Shown: positions 9,057-18,266 of the stretch, in pieces
Numbering within the stretch: the first letter of the stretch is position 1
Layout of the letters: the number at the start of each line of letters is the position of its first letter
Source of the DNA: Methanobacteriota archaeon
GTDB taxonomy: Archaea; Thermoplasmatota; Poseidoniia; Poseidoniales; Thalassarchaeaceae
Direction: 5' to 3'
Assembly: GCA_016845345.1 (NCBI GenBank)
Contig: JAERSV010000076.1
Span: forward strand, 1-61,967
Length of the DNA: 61,967 bases
Made by a program: the position numbers and the translations under genes
Notes under the pieces: generated by a model
Database searches by the model: none
What the model was told of the DNA's origin: nothing
The model's input: only the letters and a program-made list of their open reading frames with translations

Positions 9057-10532
9057 ATGGGATGGAAGGAGACCTTGCAGTGGAAGGTCGGAATTGACGT
9101 CAATGTCTTCTCTGAAAAGAAGACTTGGAAGGCGTTTGGCGTCTCAGTTCTACTCTTTGCAGTCATCGCATACGGAGGCTTGTCTGCTTTCGGCGTCACC
9201 TCAGCAATGTTTGGAGTTGGTGGCGAGGTACGAGAAGTTCCAGACTTCGAAATGGAAACTGTCAATCGCACTGGGATTGAAGACAATTTCACCAACGAAA
9301 CCGGCTGGTTCAAACTATCCGAACACCGTGGTAATGTCATTATTTTAGACTTCATGGCACACAGTTGTGGAAGTTGTCATTATGCTCAAGAGCATATGGA
9401 ATTGGAAATTTCTGGTTGGCAAAATTTGTCCGGCCCATATCCAGTAATGATTGTATCAATAGGCAGTTGGTATGACATTGAAAGTATGGAATATCTCAAT
9501 GAATCAGAGCCTGAAGAAAATTATTTCGTTCCTCAGTGGATTTTGGGCATGGGTGCTCATGACTCGATTATTGTCAACGAAACTACAGGTGAAAGAGGTG
9601 ACCTAATTGAATACTACTTTGCACACCAAATCCCTCTTTTGTTAGTGATTGACCATGAAGGATATATTGTTGGCAAACAAAACTCAGGAACTCCTGTAGA
9701 GGGCTGGGGTGAATTTGACGATTCAGTTGTTGCGGCAAATGCGGGTGAAGCAGAGGACTTACGGATGGGCCTCAAGGAGGTTGACCGGAGTTTTACTGGA
9801 ATATTGGCATTGGGTCTTCTGTTGGGGATACTCGTGTACTTCTCGCCTTGTGCGTTTCCTGTTCTTCCAGGTTACATTGGTTACTACATCAGCCTAGGGC
9901 TTAGGGAGGATGAATTACGTGAATCGGGTAAACTCAAGGGTTCGATGCCAAATCACCTTACAGGAGGTGCACTTGCTGGGACTGGCATGCTAACCTTCTT
10001 TGCTATCTTAGGAATTGTAGTTCTAGGGCTAGCAGAAGTTGTGAATGTAGCGGGATATCTTCACAGATTCGCTATTTTCATTGCAATCTTATTATTTGTT
10101 CTTGGCTCATTTATGTTGATGGGTGGAACTGCTCATTTACTTGGTTGGATTGACAAATTGATTGTTCAGCGATTCTCAACCACGGAATCTGATGAGTTGT
10201 TTACGCCTCGGCGCAATATGTATTTATGGGGAATCGGTTATGCTGCTGCCTCTGTAGATTGTACTGCTGCAATTGTATTGCCATACTTGGGATACTTGCT
10301 AACAGGCGGTACTTCTGCTGTTATTGCTGGTCTTGGTGGAATAATGCTCAGCGTTTTCCTACTGATGATGTCTGTGACTGTGATTGTTGGTGTTGGAAGC
10401 AAGCAGGTAGAAGCCTTCCTTCGTAAGGCTACAGATATGATCAAAATGGTTGGTAGTTGGATGATGATGTTTGCTGGTATTGGATTGTTGATTTATCTCA
10501 CTCAACCTGAATTGATTTCGTCACTAATTTGA
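9057..10532 (+). CDS. Thioredoxin-like domain fused to CcdA/DsbD-type membrane electron carrier
   Basis: Residues 27-50 form one membrane helix. Residues about 60-235 are an exported thioredoxin-like domain with a redox CGSC pair (Cys104, Cys107 in HSCGSCH). Residues about 246-491 hold roughly six to seven helices of the CcdA/DsbD type with the two membrane cysteines Cys265 (YFSPCAFPVLPGY) and Cys402 (ASVDCTAA). Such proteins carry reducing equivalents across the membrane to keep outside thiols reduced, for disulfide isomerisation or cytochrome c maturation. The order Trx then CcdA is the reverse of classical DsbD. The exact partner is unknown. It is divergent from acs. Confidence 0.88.
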   Translation: MGWKETLQWKVGIDVNVFSEKKTWKAFGVSVLLFAVIAYGGLSAFGVTSAMFGVGGEVREVPDFEMETVNRTGIEDNFTNETGWFKLSEHRGNVIILDFMAHSCGSCHYAQEHMELEISGWQNLSGPYPVMIVSIGSWYDIESMEYLNESEPEENYFVPQWILGMGAHDSIIVNETTGERGDLIEYYFAHQIPLLLVIDHEGYIVGKQNSGTPVEGWGEFDDSVVAANAGEAEDLRMGLKEVDRSFTGILALGLLLGILVYFSPCAFPVLPGYIGYYISLGLREDELRESGKLKGSMPNHLTGGALAGTGMLTFFAILGIVVLGLAEVVNVAGYLHRFAIFIAILLFVLGSFMLMGGTAHLLGWIDKLIVQRFSTTESDELFTPRRNMYLWGIGYAAASVDCTAAIVLPYLGYLLTGGTSAVIAGLGGIMLSVFLLMMSVTVIVGVGSKQVEAFLRKATDMIKMVGSWMMMFAGIGLLIYLTQPELISSLI

Positions 10533-10567
10533 TTTTCATTTTCTTTTTGCCTTCTAACATGATATTA

Positions 10568-11608
10568 TCATTTATCTTCGATAACATTTGAATGAGCCAT
10601 CATATTGAGAATTATTTCTCCAAAGTCTCTTGAATATGAACATATTCTTCTTATCGATTCTGAAAATTTGAATTTGAAAAGAATCCTGCTAGGGCTTTCT
10701 TTCTGTGACCACAAATTTTCTTCATAATCCAACAATTCATTTTTAGATTTTTTTAAATTTGACCGCGCAATTTCAATCTCTTCGGCATCATGTGCGCGTA
10801 GGTTCAGCATCAGACTCCTCATTGCATCTTGCCAGATTGGAATTAGTGAGAGTGGTGCTTCGTCTGGATTCATGCTTGGTATTTTTTCTGTTGAAATGAT
10901 CAGTTCGGATAATTGATTAGCATGGTCTGCCATTCTTTCCAAAGACCTTGATAGATTGGCAAATTCTACTGCTTCCCGTCTTCCTAAGTTCAAGGCCTCA
11001 GCAACTTTGTATGAGTCTAAAAGCGAAGATACCTGCCTTTCGACTAGAAGGCGCATTGAATCAATTTCTTGCTCTCTTTCTTCATGGTCCTCAATTAATT
11101 CGTAATCACCCCCAATCATCACATCACCAATATCTCTGATTAGAGAAGTGAGTTGCTGGTACATTCTGTTTATACTCACTCTGAGAGGCATCTCACTAGC
11201 ACTCAATAAACTAACGAGAATAATTTTTTTATCCGTTTCACTAGATATTTCAAACCCTCTTGTTGTCCTTAAAAATTTACGAATTACACGTTTTGAGTTT
11301 CGGTCAATAACTTTTCTTGATATGAAATCAATTTGGTCTGCTCCTGAAAGATATGAACCGACAAGGTGGTCAAAAATAGCGCTATCTGGAATGTCTTCTT
11401 GAATTACTATACTCCTTTTTCTATTCTCATCAACAACGGTCACAGGTGTTAGTCTTAGTGCTCCAGATGGTCTCCAATCTACTTGGATTCCATCACTGGA
11501 TTCTAATTTATTTGTTTCCACCCAAAATTTTGGTAAACTAAGGGTGTATGTAACTCCTCCAGTAAGTTGGAGTTTTCGAACATCCATTGAACCGATTCCC
11601 TTTGCCAT
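10568..11608 (-). CDS. AbrB-PhoU phosphate uptake regulator
   Basis: Residues about 9-50 form a SpoVT/AbrB-like DNA-binding domain (VRKLQLTGGVTYTLSLPK). Residues about 130-340 are helical with PhoU-type repeats, for example EFANLSRSLERMADHA near 218. Archaeal proteins of this build are annotated as phosphate uptake regulators. It is divergent from the Pit phosphate transporter, with 75 nt holding both TATA boxes, so local control of phosphate import is likely. The ATG at 11608 follows its TATA box by 23 nt, implying a leaderless mRNA. Confidence 0.87.
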   Translation of the reverse strand: MAKGIGSMDVRKLQLTGGVTYTLSLPKFWVETNKLESSDGIQVDWRPSGALRLTPVTVVDENRKRSIVIQEDIPDSAIFDHLVGSYLSGADQIDFISRKVIDRNSKRVIRKFLRTTRGFEISSETDKKIILVSLLSASEMPLRVSINRMYQQLTSLIRDIGDVMIGGDYELIEDHEEREQEIDSMRLLVERQVSSLLDSYKVAEALNLGRREAVEFANLSRSLERMADHANQLSELIISTEKIPSMNPDEAPLSLIPIWQDAMRSLMLNLRAHDAEEIEIARSNLKKSKNELLDYEENLWSQKESPSRILFKFKFSESIRRICSYSRDFGEIILNMMAHSNVIEDK

Positions 11609-11630
11609 AAATCTCCGGGATATATAGCCC

Positions 11631-11638
11631 TATATAGA
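11631..11638 (-). promoter_or_regulatory. TATA box of abrB-phoU gene
   Basis: The tatataga motif (read on the plus strand) lies 23-30 nt upstream of the minus-strand ATG at 11608. A second tatatag is at 11621-11627. The duplicated motif in a short divergent region could also be a binding site for the AbrB-type regulator, which is inference. Confidence 0.6.
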
Positions 11639-11653
11639 TTACCCGAAATCTCC

Positions 11654-11663
11654 GTAATATACC
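11654..11663 (+). promoter_or_regulatory. TATA box of Pit transporter gene
   Basis: gtaatatacc lies 21-30 nt before the ATG at 11684, again giving a leaderless transcript. The interval between is GC-rich (ccccgcgcgctcgggcc). Confidence 0.6.
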
Positions 11664-11683
11664 CCGCGCGCTCGGGCCGAACT

Positions 11684-13819
11684 ATGGAACCAATCATGAT
11701 GATAGTTCTCGGCTTGTCCATTGCCGTTTGTGCCTATATGGCATGGAACATTGGTGCTAATGATGTTGCAAATGCAATGGGAACCTCAGTTGGTAGCCGT
11801 GCTCTCACCCTAAAACAGGCAGTAATACTTGCAGCAATATTCGAATTCTGTGGTGCTTTCTTCGCTGGTGATGCCGTAACGGACACCGTCCGCAAAGGCA
11901 TCCTTTCGGTAGATTTTGAGAATGCCGAAATGCTCACCGGCGCATTTGCTAACGACCTGATGTATGCCTTCATCGCCGCAATGATGGCGGCGGCTGTTTG
12001 GCTCACTATCGCAACACGATTCGGACTTCCGGTATCGACCACTCACTCCATCATCGGAGGTATTCTCGGTGTGGGACTCATCTTGGAAGTTCAACACAAC
12101 ATGAGTCTTATTGATTGGGGAGTCGTTCGCAAAGTGGTGATGTCATGGGTCGCTAGTCCGCTGATGGGTGGTATCATCGCTTTCCTCTCCTTCACTGTAG
12201 TTCGCATGACTATTTTGGAAGCAGACAACCCGATTGAAAGATCGAAGTGGCTCGCACCTATCTTGGCATTACCGACTTTCTTTGTCCTCGGACTAGCACT
12301 TCAATTCAAAGCCCTCAAAGGATTTTTTGGAAAGGCAGAATCAAATGGTTGGATTGCGAGTAAATATGACTGGTTACCTGTTAAAGAAAATGGTGTATTC
12401 AATCCATGGGCAGAAAACGCTTGGTTCCCGATTAACAGTTTGCTTCTAGCATTGGCCATTGGTGTAGTGGCTAGTATCATACTATTTGCAGTTCTACGAA
12501 AATATGATTTTTCAAGCGAAAAAGGAGGGTTTACTGGTGTAGAACGAATCTTTGTTTGGTTGCAGATTATCACCGCAGCATACGTGGCTTTTGCTCATGG
12601 TGCTAATGATCGTTCTAATGCAATCGGACCGATGGCTGCAGTCTATCAGATTTTAGCCAGTGGTGGTGAATTAACTGCCAAGGCAGATATCCCATTATGG
12701 TTGGTTTTGCTCGGTTCTGCCGGTATTGCCATAGGTGTGATGACCTGGGGTTATCGAGTCATGGAAACTATTGGAAGAAAGATAACAGATATCACACCCA
12801 CACGTGGATTCGCGGCTGAGTTTGGTGCGGCAACTGTAATTCTGATGTTTTCTATGCCGTTTTTGGCTGTGCCAGTTTCGACCACTCACACATTGGTAGG
12901 TGCTGTTGTCGGTGTTGGGCTTGCAGGTGGTGCCAAGGCGGTTGATTTCCGTGTATTCGGAAAGATAGCTGCCTCCTGGGTCGCGAGTTTACCCGCTGCT
13001 GCATTTGGTGCAATCGTCATCTATGTTGCAAGCGGTTCAGACCCATTAAATCTGATTGTAATAATTCCAATTGCCTTCATGGCAGTTGTTTGGGTTATGT
13101 GGAAAACTAAGGATGATGAAATTCATGTTGAGGATGCTTTAGCAGATGCTGGTGTTGATTCATCGGGCAAAACTATCGCTCCCACAGTCTTTGAATTGTT
13201 TCACAAACACGCCGAGGCAGTCGAAGTCACGGTTGAACATATGCTTAATGCTGTAAATAAGGCAGTTTCGGGTGAAGACGCTTCTAAGGAAATCCAAGAT
13301 ACTATTGAGGCTGAACTGATTGCTGACAATATCAAAACCGCGCTCCGTGAAAAGGTGGGGAACCGTGAGTGGAAACTTCTTGTTGGCAGCGAAGCGTTTC
13401 TTCACATGCTGACCCGGCAAGATAGAATCGCAGATTATGCCCAAAATGTTGCAGAGCAACTATCTTTTAGAGAATTATATGATAACGATGAAGCTCGGCA
13501 ACTTCTCAAGCAACTCGGTGAAGCAGTTTCAGCAACCGTCGCGGCTTACGAAGACACGGTTGAAGTTCTTCGAGATGTCACTTTGTCAGGGTACACCAAG
13601 CAAGGACGTAATCAACTATTAGAGATGATTCAAACCGTCAACCTCAGAGAGCACGAAGCCGATATTGCAGAGGCTACGGCTGCTGGATTTGTGTTCAGCC
13701 AAGGTGAGAATGATCCGCTAGCTGCAATGCACATGTACCGTGTTCTGCAAAGAATGGACGATGTTGCTAATGCTTGTGAATCCGCGGCAAATGCATTTTT
13801 ACCTGTTGTATATAGTTAA
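11684..13819 (+). CDS. pit: Pit-family phosphate transporter with fused DUF47/PhoU-like domain
   Basis: Both halves carry the Pit signature: WNIGANDVANAMGTSVG at about 22 and HGANDRSNAIGPMAA at about 305, each followed by a PVSTTH motif (about 116 and 403). About twelve membrane helices span residues 1-470. The last 220 residues are soluble, helical and acidic, resembling the DUF47 Pit-accessory protein (related to PhoU, with HEAD and HKHAE segments). In most genomes that partner is a separate gene; here it is fused, giving 711 residues. Substrate is phosphate, with Na+ or H+ as co-ion. It converges with the PAP2 gene, 2 nt apart. Confidence 0.93.
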   Translation: MEPIMMIVLGLSIAVCAYMAWNIGANDVANAMGTSVGSRALTLKQAVILAAIFEFCGAFFAGDAVTDTVRKGILSVDFENAEMLTGAFANDLMYAFIAAMMAAAVWLTIATRFGLPVSTTHSIIGGILGVGLILEVQHNMSLIDWGVVRKVVMSWVASPLMGGIIAFLSFTVVRMTILEADNPIERSKWLAPILALPTFFVLGLALQFKALKGFFGKAESNGWIASKYDWLPVKENGVFNPWAENAWFPINSLLLALAIGVVASIILFAVLRKYDFSSEKGGFTGVERIFVWLQIITAAYVAFAHGANDRSNAIGPMAAVYQILASGGELTAKADIPLWLVLLGSAGIAIGVMTWGYRVMETIGRKITDITPTRGFAAEFGAATVILMFSMPFLAVPVSTTHTLVGAVVGVGLAGGAKAVDFRVFGKIAASWVASLPAAAFGAIVIYVASGSDPLNLIVIIPIAFMAVVWVMWKTKDDEIHVEDALADAGVDSSGKTIAPTVFELFHKHAEAVEVTVEHMLNAVNKAVSGEDASKEIQDTIEAELIADNIKTALREKVGNREWKLLVGSEAFLHMLTRQDRIADYAQNVAEQLSFRELYDNDEARQLLKQLGEAVSATVAAYEDTVEVLRDVTLSGYTKQGRNQLLEMIQTVNLREHEADIAEATAAGFVFSQGENDPLAAMHMYRVLQRMDDVANACESAANAFLPVVYS

Positions 13820-13821
13820 TT

Positions 13822-14598
13822 TTAATCATCAATGGTAAATTCTGCAGAGATTTCATCTTCTGTCATAGAATCTAGTCGATGTAATCCTGATTCTAGCATC
13901 CACCACCAAAAGAGTCCCATAAGTAGCCCAGTACCAAGGTCCCAAAGATAATGCTGCTTGGTGGTTAGTATACTGATGGCTAGTAAAGTCCAATCAATCC
14001 AAAGGACAGCAAGCGCTGGTTTAGACCACCACAATTCTCTCCAATCCCTCTTCAACCAGCGGGTTAGAGCGAGTACCAAAACAAGTGATTGTGAAATGTG
14101 TAAACTTGGCCAAGCATTCCATGGTTCATCAGAGAGATGTACATTTCTGAATGTGGAACCTAAAATTCCGCTACTTTCCATGATGTCAGATGGTAATTGG
14201 TCACGCATGTCAATTTCCGCAGGGAAAAATATGAAGAAGAAACAACTCATTATTGTCAATGTTGAAATCGCCTGTAAAGTTAACAGTAATTCCATTCTTC
14301 CTCTCTCATTACGTGGATGTGAAAAAATAGGAAGTGGGTTCAATATGTATAATGAAGCGTAAGGAATTATCATCCATGGAATTACTGGAATTAATCTGTC
14401 AAGTGGTAATTCCGGGTCCCATAATGTATGTCCAACGGCTGCTACAAGATGATTGACTGAGAAGTAAGGGATTGCAACAAGCAATAAACCAAGCATCAAT
14501 ATCTCAATGTAGTACCATTTTCCACCCAGAAGTCCTCTCCTATTCCATGTACTACCGAAGAATCGGAATGGTTTGAGTAAGAGGTTAGGAGGATTCAC
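13822..14598 (-). CDS. PAP2-superfamily membrane phosphatase/phosphotransferase
   Basis: About six membrane helices. The catalytic PAP2 motifs C2 and C3 appear as WPSLHISQS (about 163-171) and TTKQHYLWDLGTG (about 212-224), with the two histidines and the aspartate expected for the phospho-histidine mechanism. The order and spacing resemble the inositol-phosphotransferase (Aur1/Ipt1-like) branch rather than soluble acid phosphatases. In an archaeon it may act on isoprenoid or archaeal lipid phosphates; this is inference. No promoter is obvious. Confidence 0.82.
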   Translation of the reverse strand: MNPPNLLLKPFRFFGSTWNRRGLLGGKWYYIEILMLGLLLVAIPYFSVNHLVAAVGHTLWDPELPLDRLIPVIPWMIIPYASLYILNPLPIFSHPRNERGRMELLLTLQAISTLTIMSCFFFIFFPAEIDMRDQLPSDIMESSGILGSTFRNVHLSDEPWNAWPSLHISQSLVLVLALTRWLKRDWRELWWSKPALAVLWIDWTLLAISILTTKQHYLWDLGTGLLMGLFWWWMLESGLHRLDSMTEDEISAEFTIDD

Positions 14599-14658
14599 GT
14601 AATGTTTGGGAAACGAGAGGCTCTTTCATTATAGGGCCTTTCAAGTAGCCGAAAAACT

Positions 14659-14787
14659 CTATCCCAAAGTTTGAGAGCAGTTCGGGCAGGTTTTCATTTC
14701 TCTTTCAACTTCAAATCCGCAATTAGGGCAAAGTCCTGGAATAGCAATTACTCCAAAAGTGCATGTTGGCTTTTCTTCTGACTCCAC
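14659..14787 (-). CDS. Zinc-ribbon microprotein (42 aa)
   Basis: A short frame on the minus strand encodes two CxxC pairs, CPNC and CPNC, 13 residues apart (GLCPNCGFEVE ... KTCPNCSQTLG), a compact zinc ribbon. The GTG at 14787 is preceded at 8 nt by the Shine-Dalgarno aggtga; an in-frame GTG at 14799 is an alternative. An in-frame stop lies further upstream, so it is not the tail of a larger gene. The function is unknown; ribbons of this kind often bind nucleic acid or proteins. It is divergent from the gene at 14884. Confidence 0.62.
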   Translation of the reverse strand: MESEEKPTCTFGVIAIPGLCPNCGFEVEREMKTCPNCSQTLG

Positions 14788-14883
14788 GATGATATTCACC
14801 TGTGGTGAAGTTGACAAAGTATCCAGTTATCAACTTCTTCCTGCTAAAAATTTCTTGAAAGAAAAATACAAGATATAGGAACT

Positions 14884-15453
14884 ATGAATAACGTTCAAAG
14901 AATACAAGGTTTGTTGATTACCATGGACCCTACTGCCTTAGCACTCACGGCTTCGGTCAATAGTGTTAGAATCTTGGTGACAGCATTTGATGGATATGAA
15001 AAAGCGAAATTCATCAAATCAGATAAGGCAGTGTGCGAAGAAATCCGTCGTCGGTCAGGAATGCTCCAAGATCATTTTGAACGAGTTCATGCTCATTCTC
15101 ATAACAACGATTTGAAAGGATTAAGGGCGTCATGTGATGAAATATTTACCACGATACAGAGTATTGGAAATGATGCTCAGTATTCGATTACAGGTTCACC
15201 TAGAACGATTCACCTCGATGTTGGAAAACTTTCAAAGAAAGCCCAAAAGAAGTTAGTTAATCATGATTTGACGACTCTCAATTTATTGGTAGAAGCAACT
15301 AGGGACGCAAATGAATTACTACAATCGTTGCGAACTAATGAAAAGGAAGTAGAATTAACGAAAATGGCGCACATGGTCCATGACAGGATTGGCCGTGCAC
15401 GTAACCACTTTCTAGAGAGAAATATGTACATAGATGGATTAGTAAAAAGGTGA
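14884..15453 (+). CDS. Helical protein of unknown function, paired with SPFH gene
   Basis: The 189-residue protein has no membrane segment and is mostly predicted helix with many charged residues; no family is recognised. The central part is KLSKKAQKKLVNH. The start may instead be the ATG at 14923 (MDPTALALT). It ends 4 nt before the SPFH gene, whose Shine-Dalgarno aggtgat overlaps its stop, so the two form an operon and may act together. Confidence 0.72.
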   Translation: MNNVQRIQGLLITMDPTALALTASVNSVRILVTAFDGYEKAKFIKSDKAVCEEIRRRSGMLQDHFERVHAHSHNNDLKGLRASCDEIFTTIQSIGNDAQYSITGSPRTIHLDVGKLSKKAQKKLVNHDLTTLNLLVEATRDANELLQSLRTNEKEVELTKMAHMVHDRIGRARNHFLERNMYIDGLVKR

Positions 15454-15457
15454 TAAG

Positions 15458-16720
15458 ATGGTAGAAAATAGTTTTCGATGGCGCAACAGCCCTGCAGTAA
15501 TTGCTAGATATGTACATGACCGCGATGTTCCTGATGGTTCAATGGTTACCTTGAAACCGAACGAAGCGTGTGTGGTGGTTGAAGATGGGAAAATTGCCGG
15601 TGTGGCAACCCAACAACACATGGAAGTCAATCCTAAAGCAGGTATTCTCTCGCGGATGTTTGGGAGGGGAAACCCCAAGCGAACCTTTCTCTTTGTTTTT
15701 CTAGGGCCTCACGATTTGTTACTCCGAATCAATACCCAGACCAGTGATGGGCAACCCGCTATTGGAATGCTTAACCTAAGATTGAGTATTAGTCGCGAGC
15801 AAGCACCTAAATTGCTTCAATTACCTGCAAAGGGGAATATGGAGATAACTTTCGGCACTTTAGTTGATGCATTAGAAAGAGAGATTCAAGCAACTTTGAA
15901 TCCAATGATTCAAGGAAATACACTTGAATCACTCCGAACGCCTGAGGTAACAGATGAAATTCTAGCGGAATTGCGTGTATCATCGCGAGCAACCGTTTCA
16001 TCATTTGGATTGACATTTGACAATGTATTTGTTAGTTGGAATCAAACAGAAGCAGAACGATTGTTGAAGATGCAAGCCGACCTTGAAAATTTCGTTTTGA
16101 GAAATTCAATCATTGATGAACAAGAAGCATCTGAAATGGAAAGGATTTTGTCTCACAATATGAGAAATGCAGAACTCCATGCCCGTCTGAATATGGCTGG
16201 TGTTGTTGCAGAAGAACGGGCAAAAATTGAGTTAGAATTAGCAAAAGTAAAATCTGCCGGTGAAATTGAGATGGCTCGTTGGAACCAATTGAATCAATTG
16301 CAATCAACTCAACAGGATACAAGGCGGAGTCAAGAGTTGACCGAAGCCCATCATGAAGCAGAATTAGCGAGGGTGAAACTTGAATCAGAGCGAGAATCCA
16401 GTGATTTTCAAGAGCGAAAAGCCGATTCGGAACTAGAACGAAAACTCGCTGAAAAGAAAGGTCAGGCAGAAATTGCTATGGATTTGTTTGCAGGAGTGCA
16501 AGAAAGGAAGAAGGAACGAATGGCACTTGAAGCAGAGCAAGAGCAGGCGCGGCTTGATTCATCTAGGGCAGGTTCAGATAAAATCGTTGATACCCTTTCT
16601 GAAATTGCGAAATCAAGTAAAGATAGTGAAGTCCACAAGGAGACAGTTCGACAACTGGGAGAATTGAGGAAATCAGATGTTGAAGGTGAAAACCAATCCT
16701 ACATTAACAAAGACGATTGA
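15458..16720 (+). CDS. SPFH/band 7-like protein with long coiled coil
   Basis: Residues about 30-205 resemble an SPFH-type domain (MVTLKPNEACVVVEDGKI, later GTLVDALEREIQATLN). Residues about 205-400 are a long charged coiled coil, rich in Glu, Lys, Arg, Gln and Ala, like the flotillin tail. There is no N-terminal membrane helix, so it resembles the soluble YdjI-like or virion-core-like SPFH proteins more than stomatins. These proteins form oligomeric scaffolds at membranes. A Shine-Dalgarno aggtgat precedes the ATG. It converges with the symporter gene, 14 nt apart. Confidence 0.75.
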   Translation: MVENSFRWRNSPAVIARYVHDRDVPDGSMVTLKPNEACVVVEDGKIAGVATQQHMEVNPKAGILSRMFGRGNPKRTFLFVFLGPHDLLLRINTQTSDGQPAIGMLNLRLSISREQAPKLLQLPAKGNMEITFGTLVDALEREIQATLNPMIQGNTLESLRTPEVTDEILAELRVSSRATVSSFGLTFDNVFVSWNQTEAERLLKMQADLENFVLRNSIIDEQEASEMERILSHNMRNAELHARLNMAGVVAEERAKIELELAKVKSAGEIEMARWNQLNQLQSTQQDTRRSQELTEAHHEAELARVKLESERESSDFQERKADSELERKLAEKKGQAEIAMDLFAGVQERKKERMALEAEQEQARLDSSRAGSDKIVDTLSEIAKSSKDSEVHKETVRQLGELRKSDVEGENQSYINKDD

Positions 16721-16734
16721 TTTTCTGAATTATT

Positions 16735-18180
16735 TTATTCACTTTCGCCTACTGATTCAGGCGGTGTTTCATCAGATAGGATAAATGATAGCCCGATAGT
16801 TACAATCCCTGACCCGATAAGTGCACTCAGGAATACATTGAGATTAGCCAATCCCCACTCATTAGTTGGTGAGGTCAAATAACCAATTCCAGTTGAGATA
16901 TCGGCGGTGAAAGCACCGTATGCAACAACGGCAAGAAGTCCACTGATTGCACCAGCAAGAGATGCGCGAGAGTGTATCTTGTCCCAAAGAGTTAGCAGAA
17001 CGGGCAATACAGTGGCGGCGGCTAGCAAATCTGCAAACAGGAAGATACCGAAAACGCTCAATGCATCCATTGTAGTGGCAAGATAGATTGCTATCGGAAT
17101 CAAAGTGATAGTTGCAATTCTTGCATGTTTTAATTCCATTTTCCCATCAGAAAGGTCACGTGATATCGAGGCTATAACCGCGTTTTGTAGCGTATCAGCA
17201 CTTGAGCAGACAAGCGCAATACCCAACACTATGAATGCAGCAATCAGCAATGTGCCAGCGTCTCCAATTAGATAGAAGAAGGCGGCTGAAGGGTCATTCA
17301 CTGCTCCTTGTCCAGCAACTACAGTACCAAGTACTCCCATCACAAAGACAAGTGGTAGCACAATTCCCGCGGCGAGTAGTGAACCCTTCTTTAGAGCCTC
17401 ATTATCTTCTGACGCCCAAGCCCGTTGCCAATTTCCTTGGGAGAACATTTCGGCTGCTGTAATGGCTATTACCAATGCTAATCCAGAGGCAAAAGAGTCC
17501 ATGTAAGACATACTGCCGATGCTCCATGCATCTTCTGGATTGTACGCTTTTGCATCACTAATTAGTGAGCCAGCATCGGCGCCAAACAATATCAACAACA
17601 GCGCGACAATCAGCCAAATGATTACCCACGCCTGCCATCTATCTGTTTGCAAAGAAGCGGGAAGTCCGCCATAAGCGGTGTATGCCGCAGTCACTCCAGC
17701 AACAGCGAGCATTGGGATAAGAGGGTCCATGCCAACAAGGGTATTCATTGCTTTACCTATTGCAGTAAACTCAGCGAATAAAAAGGTGAACATATAGGCG
17801 ACTGAAATCAAACCAACATAGATTTGCATCGGTCTTCCAATTCTCATGCGAACATAGTCTGCTAGAGTCACACCATCGGGAAGTCTGTCCCTAATCATTG
17901 GTCCGACATAAGCGAGAAGCAAGAAAGGAGTTGAGGCTGATAGAGCATATCCTACAACATCCCAAAAACCGCCATAGTATCCAACCTCTGAGGGTCCGAA
18001 AAGTATCCAAATCCCCATGCCAGATGCGAACAGGCTCAGTCCAATCCTCACCCAATTTTGGGTACCACGTGCGGAAAGGTAAGTATCCGAGTCCATATCA
18101 CGGTTGGCTGCATTATAGCCGACATATCCAAAAAAACCAAGCGTTACAATCATTAATCCATATGCGATATTTGTTTCCAT
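16735..18180 (-). CDS. thiV: Sodium:solute symporter, probable thiamine-precursor uptake (ThiV-like)
   Basis: This 481-residue SSS-family protein has about 13 membrane helices and the family's SADTLQNAVIASISRDL segment. An in-frame ATG at 18228 would place 16 residues (MATQEPDLGNASGG...) inside the conserved riboswitch, so the true start is the ATG at 18180, just after its ggagg. A TPP riboswitch directly upstream shows that expression answers to thiamine pyrophosphate. SSS transporters under such control, named ThiV in marine bacteria, import the pyrimidine precursor HMP or thiamine. The substrate here is inferred from that link. Confidence 0.85.
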   Translation of the reverse strand: METNIAYGLMIVTLGFFGYVGYNAANRDMDSDTYLSARGTQNWVRIGLSLFASGMGIWILFGPSEVGYYGGFWDVVGYALSASTPFLLLAYVGPMIRDRLPDGVTLADYVRMRIGRPMQIYVGLISVAYMFTFLFAEFTAIGKAMNTLVGMDPLIPMLAVAGVTAAYTAYGGLPASLQTDRWQAWVIIWLIVALLLILFGADAGSLISDAKAYNPEDAWSIGSMSYMDSFASGLALVIAITAAEMFSQGNWQRAWASEDNEALKKGSLLAAGIVLPLVFVMGVLGTVVAGQGAVNDPSAAFFYLIGDAGTLLIAAFIVLGIALVCSSADTLQNAVIASISRDLSDGKMELKHARIATITLIPIAIYLATTMDALSVFGIFLFADLLAAATVLPVLLTLWDKIHSRASLAGAISGLLAVVAYGAFTADISTGIGYLTSPTNEWGLANLNVFLSALIGSGIVTIGLSFILSDETPPESVGESE

Positions 18181-18182
18181 TT

Positions 18183-18266
18183 TCCTCCCTCCGCTGGCAT
18201 TACCCAGATCAGGTTCTTGGGTCGCCACAGATTGTGGCCTCTCAGCATTAATGCTCCCCAGTAATC
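18183..18266 (-). ncRNA. TPP riboswitch (THI box)
   Basis: Read on the minus strand, the region holds the conserved elements in order: GGGGAGC (P2 5' side), GCTGAGA, a GCCACA-atc-TGTGGC hairpin (P3), ACCTGATCTGGGTAATGCC and AGCGGAGGGAGG. These are the thiamine-pyrophosphate-binding core bases. The final ggagg is also the Shine-Dalgarno, 4 nt from the ATG at 18180, so ligand binding should hide it and block translation of the symporter. No poly-T terminator follows, which favours translational control. Confidence 0.93.

Noticed and set aside
18181-18228. N-terminal extension of the symporter to an upstream ATG
   Set aside because: The extension is encoded by the TPP riboswitch core, and a Shine-Dalgarno precedes the later ATG at 18180.
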